The notes below the pieces were generated by a model. The model ran no database searches. It was not told the origin of the DNA and saw only the letters and a program-made list of their open reading frames with translations. A stretch of DNA of 23,446 bases from CAYGZA01 sp964354135. GTDB lineage: Bacteria; Planctomycetota; Planctomycetia; Pirellulales; Thermoguttaceae. The DNA lies in contig CAYGZA010000065.1 of NCBI GenBank assembly GCA_964354135.1, positions 1 through 23,446 of the forward strand, written 5' to 3'. A program made the translations under genes and the position numbers. Every line of letters starts with the position of its first letter. Position 1 is the first letter of the stretch. Below are positions 6,084 through 15,019 of the stretch, piece after piece.

Positions 6084-9000
6084 TCAGAATCTGCGTTCTT
6101 CGTCGATTTCTGCTCTCTTGATGTCGTGGGACAGATGATCGATGTAGTGATCGATCCAACTTCGGACTCGCATGGAGGTCTCTGCCTCCAGCCACTTCCG
6201 CGCCGTGTCCCGTTTACCCCGGTAGTAGTCGGCGTCGGAACCGGACCACCCCCCAGACCAGAAGTTGGCGAAGAGCGAGTCCCGGACCCGCTCCTGATCT
6301 CCGTATCGATTGAGAAGCTCGCGCGCCAATGTTCCACCTTCTTCCTGCGTGAGAGTTTGGGGCACGACATGCGCGATGAGAGGCGCGCGTTCGTCGGGCG
6401 CCACGGCGATCCACTCGAGGACCGCATCGCACGGAAACAGCGTCAGTGGCCCCGCGATGTTGTCGTCGCCGAACGACGGACCAGGGCCAAGCCACTGCGC
6501 CAGCCGGTGCCGTTCCATGTCCTCCAATGCCTCGAGTCTTGAGGCAACCATAGACCAACACCCCTTCGGATCCCGTTGAATGATTCTCTGAACGACTGCG
6601 TACGCTGGATTGTGGGCATCTAGAAACCAGTCATGCTTGCAGACTCTCTCCAGAGCTATTTCGAATACGTCGGATTGGGACTCAGGATGCTGAGAGATAA
6701 GTTGCTCCACAACAACATTCCAGTGGTAGTCCGAATTACTCTGAGGTCCGGTTGAATCCTTGCCCGGTGCCGAAAGCACTTGAAGGATGAGTTGTCTCGG
6801 CAGCGTCCGCGGCTCTTCCTTAGCGCAGTACACGAAGTCAACAAGCTCTAGGGCGTACGGAATCTCGCCAGCTCTCAGTAGTCGTTCAATGATCGCGTGG
6901 ACGTTTTCCTCGCGGAGCCGTCGCACACCGCCCCAGTACCCAGACGAAAGCAGACACGCCAAATCAAGTCGTCCGGCATCGTACTCGCGAAGAAGGTCCT
7001 CGATCGCCCGGTCGGTGAATCCTGAGTCCCGCGTCAGTTGACCGACAAGGTTCACAAAGTCATCATCCCGGAAAAACGTGGCCATGACGCCTTCCCACTG
7101 CCCCGGATTCCTATGGAAGATCGAGGCCAAATACCCGCTGAGCAAAAGCGCCGATGCGGTCTCCTTGCCAGTCCTGTACTCAGTGACTACGAGCGGGAGA
7201 ACCGTTCGTGTCTCATCGAGCCGTCCAAGCTCGCGACCGAACTGAAACACAACGTTGTTGGTTCCTCGCACGAGTTCGGGGAGAACAATCTGGAACTGCC
7301 CGAGGTCCGCAAGGGCTTCCGATGCAAGGTCCGAGACCCGTCTGTTGAAGGTGCTGTCTAGCCGGCCGGGATCCTCGACTTGGTCGTGATATCCGCTCAG
7401 ATGCACGATGCGCCTGACTCGTGTAGTGAAATCCGTACCGGTGATCCGGTCGTCGAGTCCTGCAAGACGTGATACGACGGCCGGTGCCAAACGCTCGCGC
7501 CTCAATCGACGGGACGATGTCACCAGTTCAACGACCTGCTTCAGGTCAGCGGCCTCGTCATCGACCAGATCGTCGAGGGTATCAAGCACAGTCTCTGCGA
7601 GCGACTTGATTTGCAGAAGACCGCCCGCGGCGCCCACGAGGACGGAATTCGCTTCGGCACGGCTGCTGATGCCCCAGGTGCGGCGCAGTTTGTCAAGAAG
7701 AGTCCAGACGGTCCCGTATGCTTTGTGAACTTCCGCCCAGGTCTCAGGCGTCCAGAGCTGTGCCGTCGGACGAAGCCCCTGGTACTCTGGGCCGATAATC
7801 CGGCCTCCGGAATGAATCGACAGTGCCGTAGCACATGCCTTGAGGCCAAGCCGGCGAGACGCACTAGAGTCCGACTCGAGTGCGGCCTGAAGCGCCGGAA
7901 GGCGCTGGTCCGGTGTCGCCCCAGTTGGTGCGGTGCGCCCCGGCGCGAGGCAGAATAGACCGGCGAAGGTGCCGCTCGCGTTGTTGGAATGAGTAGCGTT
8001 CTCCGCCTCGCCCAGCTTCAGTAGCACTCCTGCGGCTCGGCAGAACAGCGTAGGGTAGACTGCGATCTTTTCCAACGCCCAGACAATATGCTGCCGACCC
8101 TGCTGGAACTCCCGGAGAGTGGGGTGATCGCATTGGCCGATGGTTCTTTCGATGCACCCGAGAGTCGCGTCTGGTGACGCCTCAGCCAGCTCATTGAGAA
8201 ACTTGCTCCCGATCTGCGAAGACACGAATTGCGGGTCGGAGAACGGCCCGTCCCGTCCAAGCAGGTACTCGACCTGTTGCGTCGCAACAACTGACGCGTG
8301 TGCATACGGGAACATCCGGATGAACCACGCACTTAACTGGCCCGGCAGACGGGCGACCAGTTCGTTCATCGCGAGACCGCGCCCGTGGTGTTCCCAAAAC
8401 TGGCACCAGAGGTAGATATGCAGCAACTTGGGCACGATGAAAAGCGTGGTCTTCCCCTGAAGGATTCGCGTTCGCTTGAGTTCCTGGATGACCGACTGAA
8501 ACGCGCCCGATGTGATTCCCGGGTCCGCTTTTTCCACCAGATCGGAAATGAACCTGGCTTCTCCCTGGACGGGCTGCTCAAAGCCGAATCGCTCGAAGAG
8601 TGCAAGGTGGCGTAAGACGGTCAGCTTGCGTTGCGCGTCGGGACTGTCGAGGCGATCATATCCCGCGACAAATCGGTCCCATATCGGGACGGTGGATGGA
8701 GACTTGAACAGGTCTTCGGAGCTTCGTCTTAGGTTATCTCCGACGGCGTGTGCAACGCGCGGTGAGCCGGAACAGAATTCCGCCCATCGCGTCGCATCAA
8801 ACTGCGACCCGATGTACGTCTCGATGATTTCTGCGGTCTTCTCGTCAGGAAGCGGAGGACACTCGAAAACTCGAATCAATTCGTCGTTGGTGTCGTACGG
8901 ATCGTGGTCGATCGAGACAACCCGACAACGATCTGAGCGATTGCGCAAGACATCCCAGACTGACGCGCATTCGCGGGGCGTACACTCGTCAAGGACCAGA

Positions 9001-10070
9001 ATGAGGAAGTAGTCCGCGTCCGGGCGGAGCAAATCGTTAAAGAGCCGACTTCGCTGAAAATCCTCTGCATGCGGCACGTACACAACAGTCGGCGCCAAGT
9101 CGTCGGGGGACAGTGCTTCCAGGAGGAGACGCGTCTTGCCCAGTCCGGGTTCACCGATCAGTCGAACGTGACGGACCTCGTCTCCCCGTAAGCACTCGCC
9201 TATGTCGTGAATCAGTTGCTTCTGCTCGTCACCCAAGCAGAGTTGTCGAGTCATTTGATCGGAGAGTCGCCATGCGGAGTGAGACTGGAATTCAAGGTCA
9301 TTCCGCCCGGACAGCTTGAGGCAGAGAGAAGGGAACGCAGAGAACAGTCCTGACAAATGCTGCTGCGCCCAGACCTTGACCCGAGCGTCTGGAAAGCCGC
9401 ACTTGCCGAAGTACCCGGCGATTTTCTCCTCGGCGTGGGCGATCTGCTCCGGTGCTGGGTCGACTCCGAAACAGGCCAACACATATCGCCCACGATCATT
9501 CAGGCAACGCAATACCCCGTCGCCCAGCCTGTCTCGTTGCACGGCCGATTGTCGCGAGTTGCCGAAGAGTTCCCTGCGGATCCAAGAGTCCTGCCAGGGC
9601 TTGGCAGTCTCTCCAGCTTTAACCTGGAAGTAGTTCGCTCCCGGGACGAGGGCGCCGGCAGACGAAGCCGGAATATTGGCAACCCTCGCATCTATTCCGC
9701 CGTCTGCGATCTCACGACACGAGATATCGACGTCCGCCGCTGACATCCCGGCCTTCTTCCGTGCTTCGCACCACAGCAAGTCTCGGAACGCCTCGATGGC
9801 GTGCGCTCCGTCCATCCGCGCTAGGCTGTCGGGGGCGACCGAGAAAATCGTCGTTGTGCGAAGGAGGTCACGAGCCTGTTCGCGCCCAAGATCGAGAATC
9901 CGTCTCGCGTATTCCCCTCGGCACGTTCTGCTGGTCCCTGACTCCCAGCGCGCGACGGTTACTTTGGAGACCCCCAGTTGCGTTGCGAACTCCTGTTGGG
10001 TCAGCCCAAGCGACCGCCGGACGTGACGAACGTGGTTGCCATCAAGCTTGTTTCGGGAGAATGCGTTCAT
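6084..10070 (-). CDS. XRE helix-turn-helix / PD-(D/E)xK nuclease-like / STAND-type NTPase protein
   Basis: A 1328-residue protein, probably cytoplasmic. An XRE helix-turn-helix lies at about 14-48 (LGLTQQEFATQLGVSKVTVA). A nuclease-like segment (about 90-235) has GGIDARV with Asp127 and YFQVKAG with Gln149-x-Lys151, the QxK form found in Mrr-type enzymes. The P-loop domain has Walker A GEPGLGKT at 306-313, Walker B LILVLDEC with Asp361-Glu362, and a GxP-like SGSPRVA near 434-440. About 890 helix-rich residues follow, a plausible sensor. Nuclease, STAND NTPase and helical sensor is the plan of antiviral Avs proteins; the fused DNA-binding domain is the odd part. I chose ATG 10070 over an upstream TTG because the TTG sits at the predicted transcription start. 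Base composition is more A/T-rich than the neighbours. The defence role is inferred, and the helical part is not assigned to a family. Confidence 0.85.
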   Translation of the reverse strand: MNAFSRNKLDGNHVRHVRRSLGLTQQEFATQLGVSKVTVARWESGTSRTCRGEYARRILDLGREQARDLLRTTTIFSVAPDSLARMDGAHAIEAFRDLLWCEARKKAGMSAADVDISCREIADGGIDARVANIPASSAGALVPGANYFQVKAGETAKPWQDSWIRRELFGNSRQSAVQRDRLGDGVLRCLNDRGRYVLACFGVDPAPEQIAHAEEKIAGYFGKCGFPDARVKVWAQQHLSGLFSAFPSLCLKLSGRNDLEFQSHSAWRLSDQMTRQLCLGDEQKQLIHDIGECLRGDEVRHVRLIGEPGLGKTRLLLEALSPDDLAPTVVYVPHAEDFQRSRLFNDLLRPDADYFLILVLDECTPRECASVWDVLRNRSDRCRVVSIDHDPYDTNDELIRVFECPPLPDEKTAEIIETYIGSQFDATRWAEFCSGSPRVAHAVGDNLRRSSEDLFKSPSTVPIWDRFVAGYDRLDSPDAQRKLTVLRHLALFERFGFEQPVQGEARFISDLVEKADPGITSGAFQSVIQELKRTRILQGKTTLFIVPKLLHIYLWCQFWEHHGRGLAMNELVARLPGQLSAWFIRMFPYAHASVVATQQVEYLLGRDGPFSDPQFVSSQIGSKFLNELAEASPDATLGCIERTIGQCDHPTLREFQQGRQHIVWALEKIAVYPTLFCRAAGVLLKLGEAENATHSNNASGTFAGLFCLAPGRTAPTGATPDQRLPALQAALESDSSASRRLGLKACATALSIHSGGRIIGPEYQGLRPTAQLWTPETWAEVHKAYGTVWTLLDKLRRTWGISSRAEANSVLVGAAGGLLQIKSLAETVLDTLDDLVDDEAADLKQVVELVTSSRRLRRERLAPAVVSRLAGLDDRITGTDFTTRVRRIVHLSGYHDQVEDPGRLDSTFNRRVSDLASEALADLGQFQIVLPELVRGTNNVVFQFGRELGRLDETRTVLPLVVTEYRTGKETASALLLSGYLASIFHRNPGQWEGVMATFFRDDDFVNLVGQLTRDSGFTDRAIEDLLREYDAGRLDLACLLSSGYWGGVRRLREENVHAIIERLLRAGEIPYALELVDFVYCAKEEPRTLPRQLILQVLSAPGKDSTGPQSNSDYHWNVVVEQLISQHPESQSDVFEIALERVCKHDWFLDAHNPAYAVVQRIIQRDPKGCWSMVASRLEALEDMERHRLAQWLGPGPSFGDDNIAGPLTLFPCDAVLEWIAVAPDERAPLIAHVVPQTLTQEEGGTLARELLNRYGDQERVRDSLFANFWSGGWSGSDADYYRGKRDTARKWLEAETSMRVRSWIDHYIDHLSHDIKRAEIDEERRF

Positions 10071-10087
10071 GGCTACTATGATAGCCA
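10070..10087. promoter_or_regulatory. Operator-like palindrome at the start codon of the nuclease/NTPase gene
   Basis: TGGCTA (10070-10075) and TAGCCA (10082-10087) are perfect 6-bp inverted arms with a 6-bp centre. They lie between the -10 and the ATG. Because the protein starts with an XRE DNA-binding domain, self-repression at this site is a natural guess. Confidence 0.5.
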
Positions 10088-10093
10088 ATGGAT

Positions 10094-10123
10094 ATTATAC
10101 TGTCAAGCGGTATTCCACGTGAA
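10094..10123 (-). promoter_or_regulatory. Promoter of the nuclease/NTPase gene
   Basis: On the minus strand, a perfect TATAAT (10099-10094) lies 18 bp after TTCACG (10123-10118), a four-of-six -35 match. The expected start near 10087 gives a leader of about 17 nt with no Shine-Dalgarno. Confidence 0.55.
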
Positions 10124-10160
10124 CCGAGATAAGACCACTCATAGGTGGTAAATACTCGGT
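10123..10160. repeat. Nested imperfect inverted repeat
   Basis: Outer arms ACCGAG (10123-10128) and CTCGGT (10155-10160) enclose inner arms ACCAC (10134-10138) and GTGGT (10145-10149), with a mismatched section between. It starts at the -35 of the nuclease/NTPase promoter and could form a hairpin or bind a protein. Confidence 0.5.
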
Positions 10161-10280
10161 CTCACAGGTGGAATGCAACACCTCAAACCCTCCCTTCGGG
10201 TTAATAAGCGTTCGCTTCACAGTTGGGTCGGGCGACCTGGCACGATCGTGGCGGAGAAGCGCTGAGATGGGCCGAGGCTG

Positions 10281-10308
10281 TTGCGACGGATTACGAATCC
10301 CTCCTACA
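10281..10308. repeat. Decayed copy of the 12-bp-arm palindrome
   Basis: GACGGATT, ACG, AATCCCTCCTAC resembles the perfect palindrome at 5949-5975, with a disrupted outer stem and an intact GGATT/AATCC core. Confidence 0.55.
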
Positions 10309-10501
10309 TGGAGCGGCGTCTCCTGGCCGACAAGGTCGCCGAGCCGGAAACGTTGGCTCTTGGTCGTAGCGGCTGTGGGCAGCGCCTTCACTTGGTCGCC
10401 TCGATGGCCACCCCTCCTTGCTAGGGAGGCAAATCCCTGGCCGCCCCGTGCAACCTGAGCAGGATTTGCAGAACTCAAGCTGAGGAAATCCACCGTTTCC
10501 G

Positions 10502-10527
10502 CCCGCGTCACCCGGCGCGGGTTTTCT
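10502..10527 (+). terminator. Intrinsic terminator with no assigned gene
   Basis: CCCGCG (10502-10507) pairs with CGCGGG (10516-10521) across an 8-nt loop and is followed by TTTTCT. It has the form of a plus-strand Rho-independent terminator, but no plus-strand gene ends upstream. It may end a non-coding RNA or be a leftover. Confidence 0.6.
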
Positions 10528-10616
10528 CATGCGCTCGTGGCCAGCCCCGCCCGCTGTGCTCTCTTGCGTTTCCCCGGCCGGCAACCGGGTGATACAATCA
10601 GCGGAGAGGGTCTCCC

Positions 10617-11024
10617 GTGATTGCCACTGACCAGCCCGGCGCCCGCAAAACCTGTTCGGCCTGTGGGGGACGATTTCCGGCCACGGCATTCCGCCTCCGC
10701 TCCCGAGCGAGCGGCCGGAGGCACACGGAGTGCAAGGCGTGCTGGACCGAATACATGGCCCGATGGAGGGGGCGGCAAAGAGAAGCCGACCTTAAGCAAA
10801 TCGTTCGGCAGTTGGCCGCGGCAACATCGTTGCCGCAGGTTGCCGCGACAGTTGCCAAACTCAGTCGTCGGTTCGGGGGTCCGCAGCGCGCTGTCGCTCG
10901 CATGGCCAAGTACGTCCGCCAACTCGCTGAAACCCGCCCCGGGTCAAGGATCATGTTGCAGACGTGCCGCGCACTCGCCAACATCGTTCGGACGGCCGAA
11001 GCCTGTAACAACGCCCCGCCGTAA
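10617..11024 (+). CDS. Small zinc-ribbon protein, function unknown
   Basis: A 135-residue basic protein starting at GTG with GAGAGGG six bases upstream. Cys13-x2-Cys16 and Cys39-x2-Cys42, 22 residues apart, form a likely zinc ribbon (KTCSACGGRF and HTECKACWTEY). This pairing resembles the N-terminal zinc module of HNH nucleases and some phage proteins, but no HNH catalytic motif follows. The rest is helical and rich in Arg and Ala. It is the first plus-strand gene before the helicase cluster, separated from it by 482 bp, so it is probably a separate unit. A DNA-binding or regulatory role is possible but unproven. The cysteine spacing is the main reason to accept it as a gene. Confidence 0.6.
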   Translation: MIATDQPGARKTCSACGGRFPATAFRLRSRASGRRHTECKACWTEYMARWRGRQREADLKQIVRQLAAATSLPQVAATVAKLSRRFGGPQRAVARMAKYVRQLAETRPGSRIMLQTCRALANIVRTAEACNNAPP

Positions 11025-11506
11025 GACCCCGCGACCGGCAACGAGGCGCATGGCCTTGTCCGAAAGGGAGTTCGGGCGCCCGAGCGTGAAAAGAGTTTGC
11101 CTCTCCAGGGCCGCACTTTCTCTTGGTGGGAGGTTCCTCGCCCCCCTCTGGCGAAACTGCCTGGAAGGGCCTTTCTAGACGGGCAGCTAGACGGTCTCTT
11201 GTCGAGAAGGCATCCCCAACTCCTTTTCCCGGCCAGGATTTCCACCGGACTCGCCGGTCCTTATCATGGGGGGCGTCCTAGAGCGTCCGCCGACCGGTGG
11301 GATCTTTCTGCGCGGATGCCAACGCGCCCAGGGGGTCGTCCTATGGACTCCAAGACTTTTCTGGCCGACCTGGAACTGCGACCGCTAGTCACCCCGCCGC
11401 TGGCGTAGTGAGGCAACGCTCACTAAAATCGTGGTTTATCAAGACCTTGCACTGCACCGGAGCCCCCCCCAACAGCCGCAGCAGCGATCCCCGCCAGGAG
11501 TCATCC
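11025..11506 (+). other. Non-coding leader region before the helicase cluster
   Basis: The 482 bp hold no convincing gene; one 103-codon frame (11097-11408) lacks a ribosome binding site and any recognisable motif. The region carries the inverted repeat at 11406-11425 and presumably the promoter of the plus-strand cluster. TAAAAT at 11424-11429 is -10-like, but I see no matching -35. Confidence 0.5.
11406..11425. promoter_or_regulatory. Inverted repeat upstream of the helicase cluster
   Basis: TAGTGAG (11406-11412) and CTCACTA (11419-11425) are perfect 7-bp arms with a 6-bp centre, 81 bp before the helicase start. A candidate operator for the cluster; the binding protein is unknown. Confidence 0.45.
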
Positions 11507-14500
11507 ATGCTTGTGCATGAACTCAAGCCGAATGTCATTGTCCGGGGACCGCTGTTTCCCGAGCCTGTGCAGGCTCTCGTGGTTATCCCCATGGGCACTT
11601 CGGTGAAGTTGGTCGGTAAGGGGCTCACCACTGGCAAGGTTCACGAGCCAATCCTCAACGCCGACCAGTTGGTCCAGTTGATCTGCACGGCCGAAAAGGA
11701 GCCGTTCGACGGGGATCCCATGCAGTTCCGCCTGGGGATCGAAGCCCTCCGTTTGGCCCTGGCTTATGAGTACGACCCCTACTTTTCGCTGTCGATTGCC
11801 CGAGTTGACCCGCTGCCCCACCAGCTAGAGGCAGTCTACGACTACTTCCTCAAGCTGCCGCGAATTCGTTTTCTCCTGGCCGACGACCCCGGCGCCGGCA
11901 AGACGATCATGGCCGGCCTGTTGCTGAAGGAACTGAAAATCCGCGGGCTGGTCACCCGCACCCTCATCGTCACACCGGCAAACCTCTCGTTCCAGTGGCA
12001 GCGGGAGATGAAGGACAAGTTTCGCGAGGTCTTCGAGGTCATCCGCGGCGACGTGCTCCGGGCCAACTACGGCTCCAATCCCTGGCAGGACAAGAACCAG
12101 GTCATCACGTCGGTTTCGTGGGTTTCGCGCATCGAAGACGCCAACGAAAGCCTGCTCCGCAGCCAGTGGGATCTGATCATCGTCGATGAAGCCCACAAGA
12201 TGAGCGCCACCAGTTCCGACAAGAAGACGCTCGCGTACGAGTTGGGCGAGGCCCTGTCGTCGATGACCGATCACTATCTGCTGATGACGGCCACGCCCCA
12301 CAAGGGCGACCCCAAGAACTTCTGCCTATTCCTGGAGCTGCTCGACAAGGATGTCTACGGCGACGTGGCCAGCCTGGAAGAGGCCATGCGCCGCAACAGT
12401 GCCCCGTTCTACCTGCGGCGAACCAAAGAGGCCCTCGTTACCTTCCCCGACCCCAACACCGGCAAGTGCAGCAAGCTCTTCACCAACCGCGATGTCCAGA
12501 CCACCGAATTCCAGATCGACGACGACGAATGGGACTTCTACGACGCGCTGACCCGCTTCGTCGATGACCAGTCGATCAAGGCCCAGGCCGACGATTCCGC
12601 GGTTGGCCGGGCGCTGAGTTTCACGATGGCCATGCTCCAGCGGCGGTTTGCCTCCAGCATCTACGCCGTCCGCCGCAGCTTGGAACGCATGCGCGACAAA
12701 CGCCAGAAGATCCTTGACGACCCCGAGGCATACCGGCAGGAGCAGATCACCAAGAAGCTCCCCGACGATTACGAGGACTTGCCCGAAGAGGAACAACAGA
12801 AGATTACCGACGCGCTGGAAGAGGTCGTGGCTTCCGTGGATCCGGCCGCCTTGAAAGAAGAAATCCTCCAGATCGGCAAGCTGATCGACCAGGCCCGGCT
12901 CTTGGAGAAACGCGAGGTCGAATCGAAGCTGGTCAAGCTCCGCGAGGTGCTCACCGACTCCGGCATCTTCAAAGACCCGAAGATGAAGCTCTTGGTCTTC
13001 ACCGAGCACAAGGAGACGTTGGACTACCTCGCCGCCGACGGCAAGGAAGGCCGTCCGCTGGGCAAGCTCCGCCAATGGGGACTTTCCGTCACGCAGATCC
13101 ACGGCGGCATGAAGATCGGCGACCGCGACACACCCGGCACCCGTATCTATGCGGAAAAGGAGTTCCGCGACGAGGCCCAAGTCCTGGTGGCCACCGAAGC
13201 GGCCGGTGAGGGGATCAACCTCCAGTTCTGCTGGTTCATGATCAACTACGACATCCCGTGGAACCCTGTGCGGTTGGAGCAGCGCATGGGCCGCATCCAC
13301 CGCTACGGCCAGGAGAAGGACTGCCTCATCCGCAACTTTGTCTCCACGAACACCCGCGAAGGCCGGGTCCTCCAGAAACTCTTCCAGCGGCTCAAGGCCA
13401 TCGAGGAGGATCTCGACCCGCACCACACGGGCAAGGTCTTCAACGTCCTGGGCGACATCTTCCCGGCGAACCAACTGGAGCGGATGGTCCGCGACATGTA
13501 CGCCCACAACCTCACCGAAGAGGCCATCAAGAACCGTATCGTCGAGAATGTCGATGTTGGACGGTTCCGGCAAATCACCGACTCGACCCTGGAGGGACTG
13601 GCCAAGCGGGAGCTGAACCTGTCGGCCCTGATCGGCAAGTCGGCCGAGGCCCGGGAACGCCGGCTCGTGCCCGAGGTCATCGAGGACTTCTTCATCAACG
13701 CCGGGCCGCTGGCAGGCGTTCATCCGAAGGAAACGAAGCCCAAGTCGCACGTCTATCGTATCGGCCGGGTCCCGCGCACCTTGCAGCCGATTGGCGACCG
13801 GCTGGAGCCGCGCTTCGGCAAGCTGGGCCGCGAGTACCGGCAGATCGTCTTCGACAAGGCCCAGTTGCAGAAGGACGCCACCAGCGAATGGGTCACGCCC
13901 GGGCATCCGCTCTTTGAGGCTGTGCGCGAAGACGTTACCGAACGGGTCCGCGACCACCTGCGCCGTGGAGCCGTGTTCTACGACCTTCACAGCAAGACGC
14001 CCTGCCGTTTGGACGTTTTCACCGCTTCGGTCAAGGATGGCCGGGGGCATTGCCTCCACCGCCGGCTGTTCGCGGTCCAGGTGGCCTTGGACGGCAGCGT
14101 GGCCGTCAAGGAGCCAACCATCTTCTTGGACATGGCCCTTGCTCCCGAGGGCACGGCAGTCCCGGACGACACGGGGTTGCCCGACCGCCACGCCGCTGAA
14201 TCAGCGCTCGTGGAGAAGGCGCTCCACGGGCTCCTGGCCCAGGTGGCTGCCGAACGGGTCCGGGAGACCGAGACGATTTCCCGGCACCTGGAGCTTAGCC
14301 TCAACGAGCTGATCCACCGCCAGAACCTCAAGATGGCCGCCCTGTTCGAGCAGGCCGAGAGCAATCCGAGCCTTTTCGAGGCCAACAAGAAGCAGATCGA
14401 AGACCGGCTCGATGAGCTGAACGGCCGGCTGGAGCGCCGCCGGGAGGAATTGCAGCAGGAACGACAGTGTACGATCGGCGACATCCAGCACATCGGCCGG

Positions 14501-14947
14501 GCGTGGGTCTTGCCGCACCCCGAGCGCACCTCGCCGGGCATCGCGCCGATGGTCCGGGACGAGGAGATCGAGCGTGCTGCCGTGGCCGCGGCCACCGCCT
14601 ACGAAGAGGCCCGAGGCTGGCGCGTGGAGAGCGTCGAGGCCCAGAACCGCGGCTTCGACCTGATCTCCCGCAAGCCGCACCCCGAGGACCCGCAGACCTG
14701 CATTGAGGTCCGGTTCATCGAGGTCAAGGGCCGCGCGACCATCGGCGAAATCGCCCTGACCAGCAACGAGTACAAGACAGCCGCCCGGCTCAAAAAGGAC
14801 TACTGGCTCTATGCCGTCTTCAACTGTGCCGCGACGCCGGAGGTCCATGCAATTCAAGATCCGGCGCGACTGGGTTGGGAGCCGATCGTGAAGATCGAGC
14901 ATTACCACATCGGGGCGGAAGTGATTTTGAGCGGTGCTAAGACTTAG
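11507..14947 (+). CDS. SNF2-type superfamily 2 helicase with C-terminal DUF3883 domain
   Basis: A 1146-residue ATP-dependent DNA translocase or helicase. The start at ATG 11507 is preceded by CAGGAG at six bases; an upstream in-frame extension lacks such a site. Motifs in order: PHQLEAV with Gln106, Walker A DDPGAGKT (126-133), DEAH (227-230), TATP (261-264), then the second RecA-like domain with VFTEHKETLDYL, ATEAAGEGINLQ and the arginine-finger motif EQRMGRIHRYGQ (about 588-600). A charged coiled coil lies near 955-986. The C-terminus (about 1015-1115) resembles DUF3883, with GFDLIS and FIEVKG giving a D...ExK pattern of the PD-(D/E)xK fold. Related helicases occur in BREX type 3 (BrxHII) and class 1 DISARM (DrmD). 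It is the first gene of the cluster with methylase and DUF499 ATPase, suggesting a DNA-handling role in defence. Confidence 0.9.
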   Translation: MLVHELKPNVIVRGPLFPEPVQALVVIPMGTSVKLVGKGLTTGKVHEPILNADQLVQLICTAEKEPFDGDPMQFRLGIEALRLALAYEYDPYFSLSIARVDPLPHQLEAVYDYFLKLPRIRFLLADDPGAGKTIMAGLLLKELKIRGLVTRTLIVTPANLSFQWQREMKDKFREVFEVIRGDVLRANYGSNPWQDKNQVITSVSWVSRIEDANESLLRSQWDLIIVDEAHKMSATSSDKKTLAYELGEALSSMTDHYLLMTATPHKGDPKNFCLFLELLDKDVYGDVASLEEAMRRNSAPFYLRRTKEALVTFPDPNTGKCSKLFTNRDVQTTEFQIDDDEWDFYDALTRFVDDQSIKAQADDSAVGRALSFTMAMLQRRFASSIYAVRRSLERMRDKRQKILDDPEAYRQEQITKKLPDDYEDLPEEEQQKITDALEEVVASVDPAALKEEILQIGKLIDQARLLEKREVESKLVKLREVLTDSGIFKDPKMKLLVFTEHKETLDYLAADGKEGRPLGKLRQWGLSVTQIHGGMKIGDRDTPGTRIYAEKEFRDEAQVLVATEAAGEGINLQFCWFMINYDIPWNPVRLEQRMGRIHRYGQEKDCLIRNFVSTNTREGRVLQKLFQRLKAIEEDLDPHHTGKVFNVLGDIFPANQLERMVRDMYAHNLTEEAIKNRIVENVDVGRFRQITDSTLEGLAKRELNLSALIGKSAEARERRLVPEVIEDFFINAGPLAGVHPKETKPKSHVYRIGRVPRTLQPIGDRLEPRFGKLGREYRQIVFDKAQLQKDATSEWVTPGHPLFEAVREDVTERVRDHLRRGAVFYDLHSKTPCRLDVFTASVKDGRGHCLHRRLFAVQVALDGSVAVKEPTIFLDMALAPEGTAVPDDTGLPDRHAAESALVEKALHGLLAQVAAERVRETETISRHLELSLNELIHRQNLKMAALFEQAESNPSLFEANKKQIEDRLDELNGRLERRREELQQERQCTIGDIQHIGRAWVLPHPERTSPGIAPMVRDEEIERAAVAAATAYEEARGWRVESVEAQNRGFDLISRKPHPEDPQTCIEVRFIEVKGRATIGEIALTSNEYKTAARLKKDYWLYAVFNCAATPEVHAIQDPARLGWEPIVKIEHYHIGAEVILSGAKT

Positions 14948-15019
14948 AGGACTCTGTGGTGTAACTGTCTCGGGGAACGGACACTGCAAACGCGGATATG
15001 TCGAGGGGAGTGATCGGTC

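Larger units (their letters stand above)
10124..10616. other. Non-coding structured region
   Basis: About 490 bp with no convincing gene on either strand. It holds the nested inverted repeat, the decayed palindrome, a perfect hairpin CCCTCC/GGGAGG at 10412-10429 and an intrinsic terminator at 10502-10527. A TACAAT at 10593-10598 may be the -10 for the small zinc protein that follows. Confidence 0.55.

Noticed and set aside
10095..10511. Possible 138-residue minus-strand gene
   Set aside because: It overlaps the promoter of the nuclease/NTPase gene and the terminator hairpin, and shows no domain.
11097..11408. Possible 103-residue plus-strand gene
   Set aside because: No ribosome binding site, no recognisable motif, and Arg/Pro/Leu-rich composition typical of chance frames.
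11297..11506. Longer N-terminus for the helicase
   Set aside because: The extra 70 residues are low in helicase-like features, and a good ribosome binding site precedes ATG 11507.
12326..14191. Minus-strand open frame of 621 codons
   Set aside because: It is a mirror of the helicase gene in the opposite strand, with no motif of its own.
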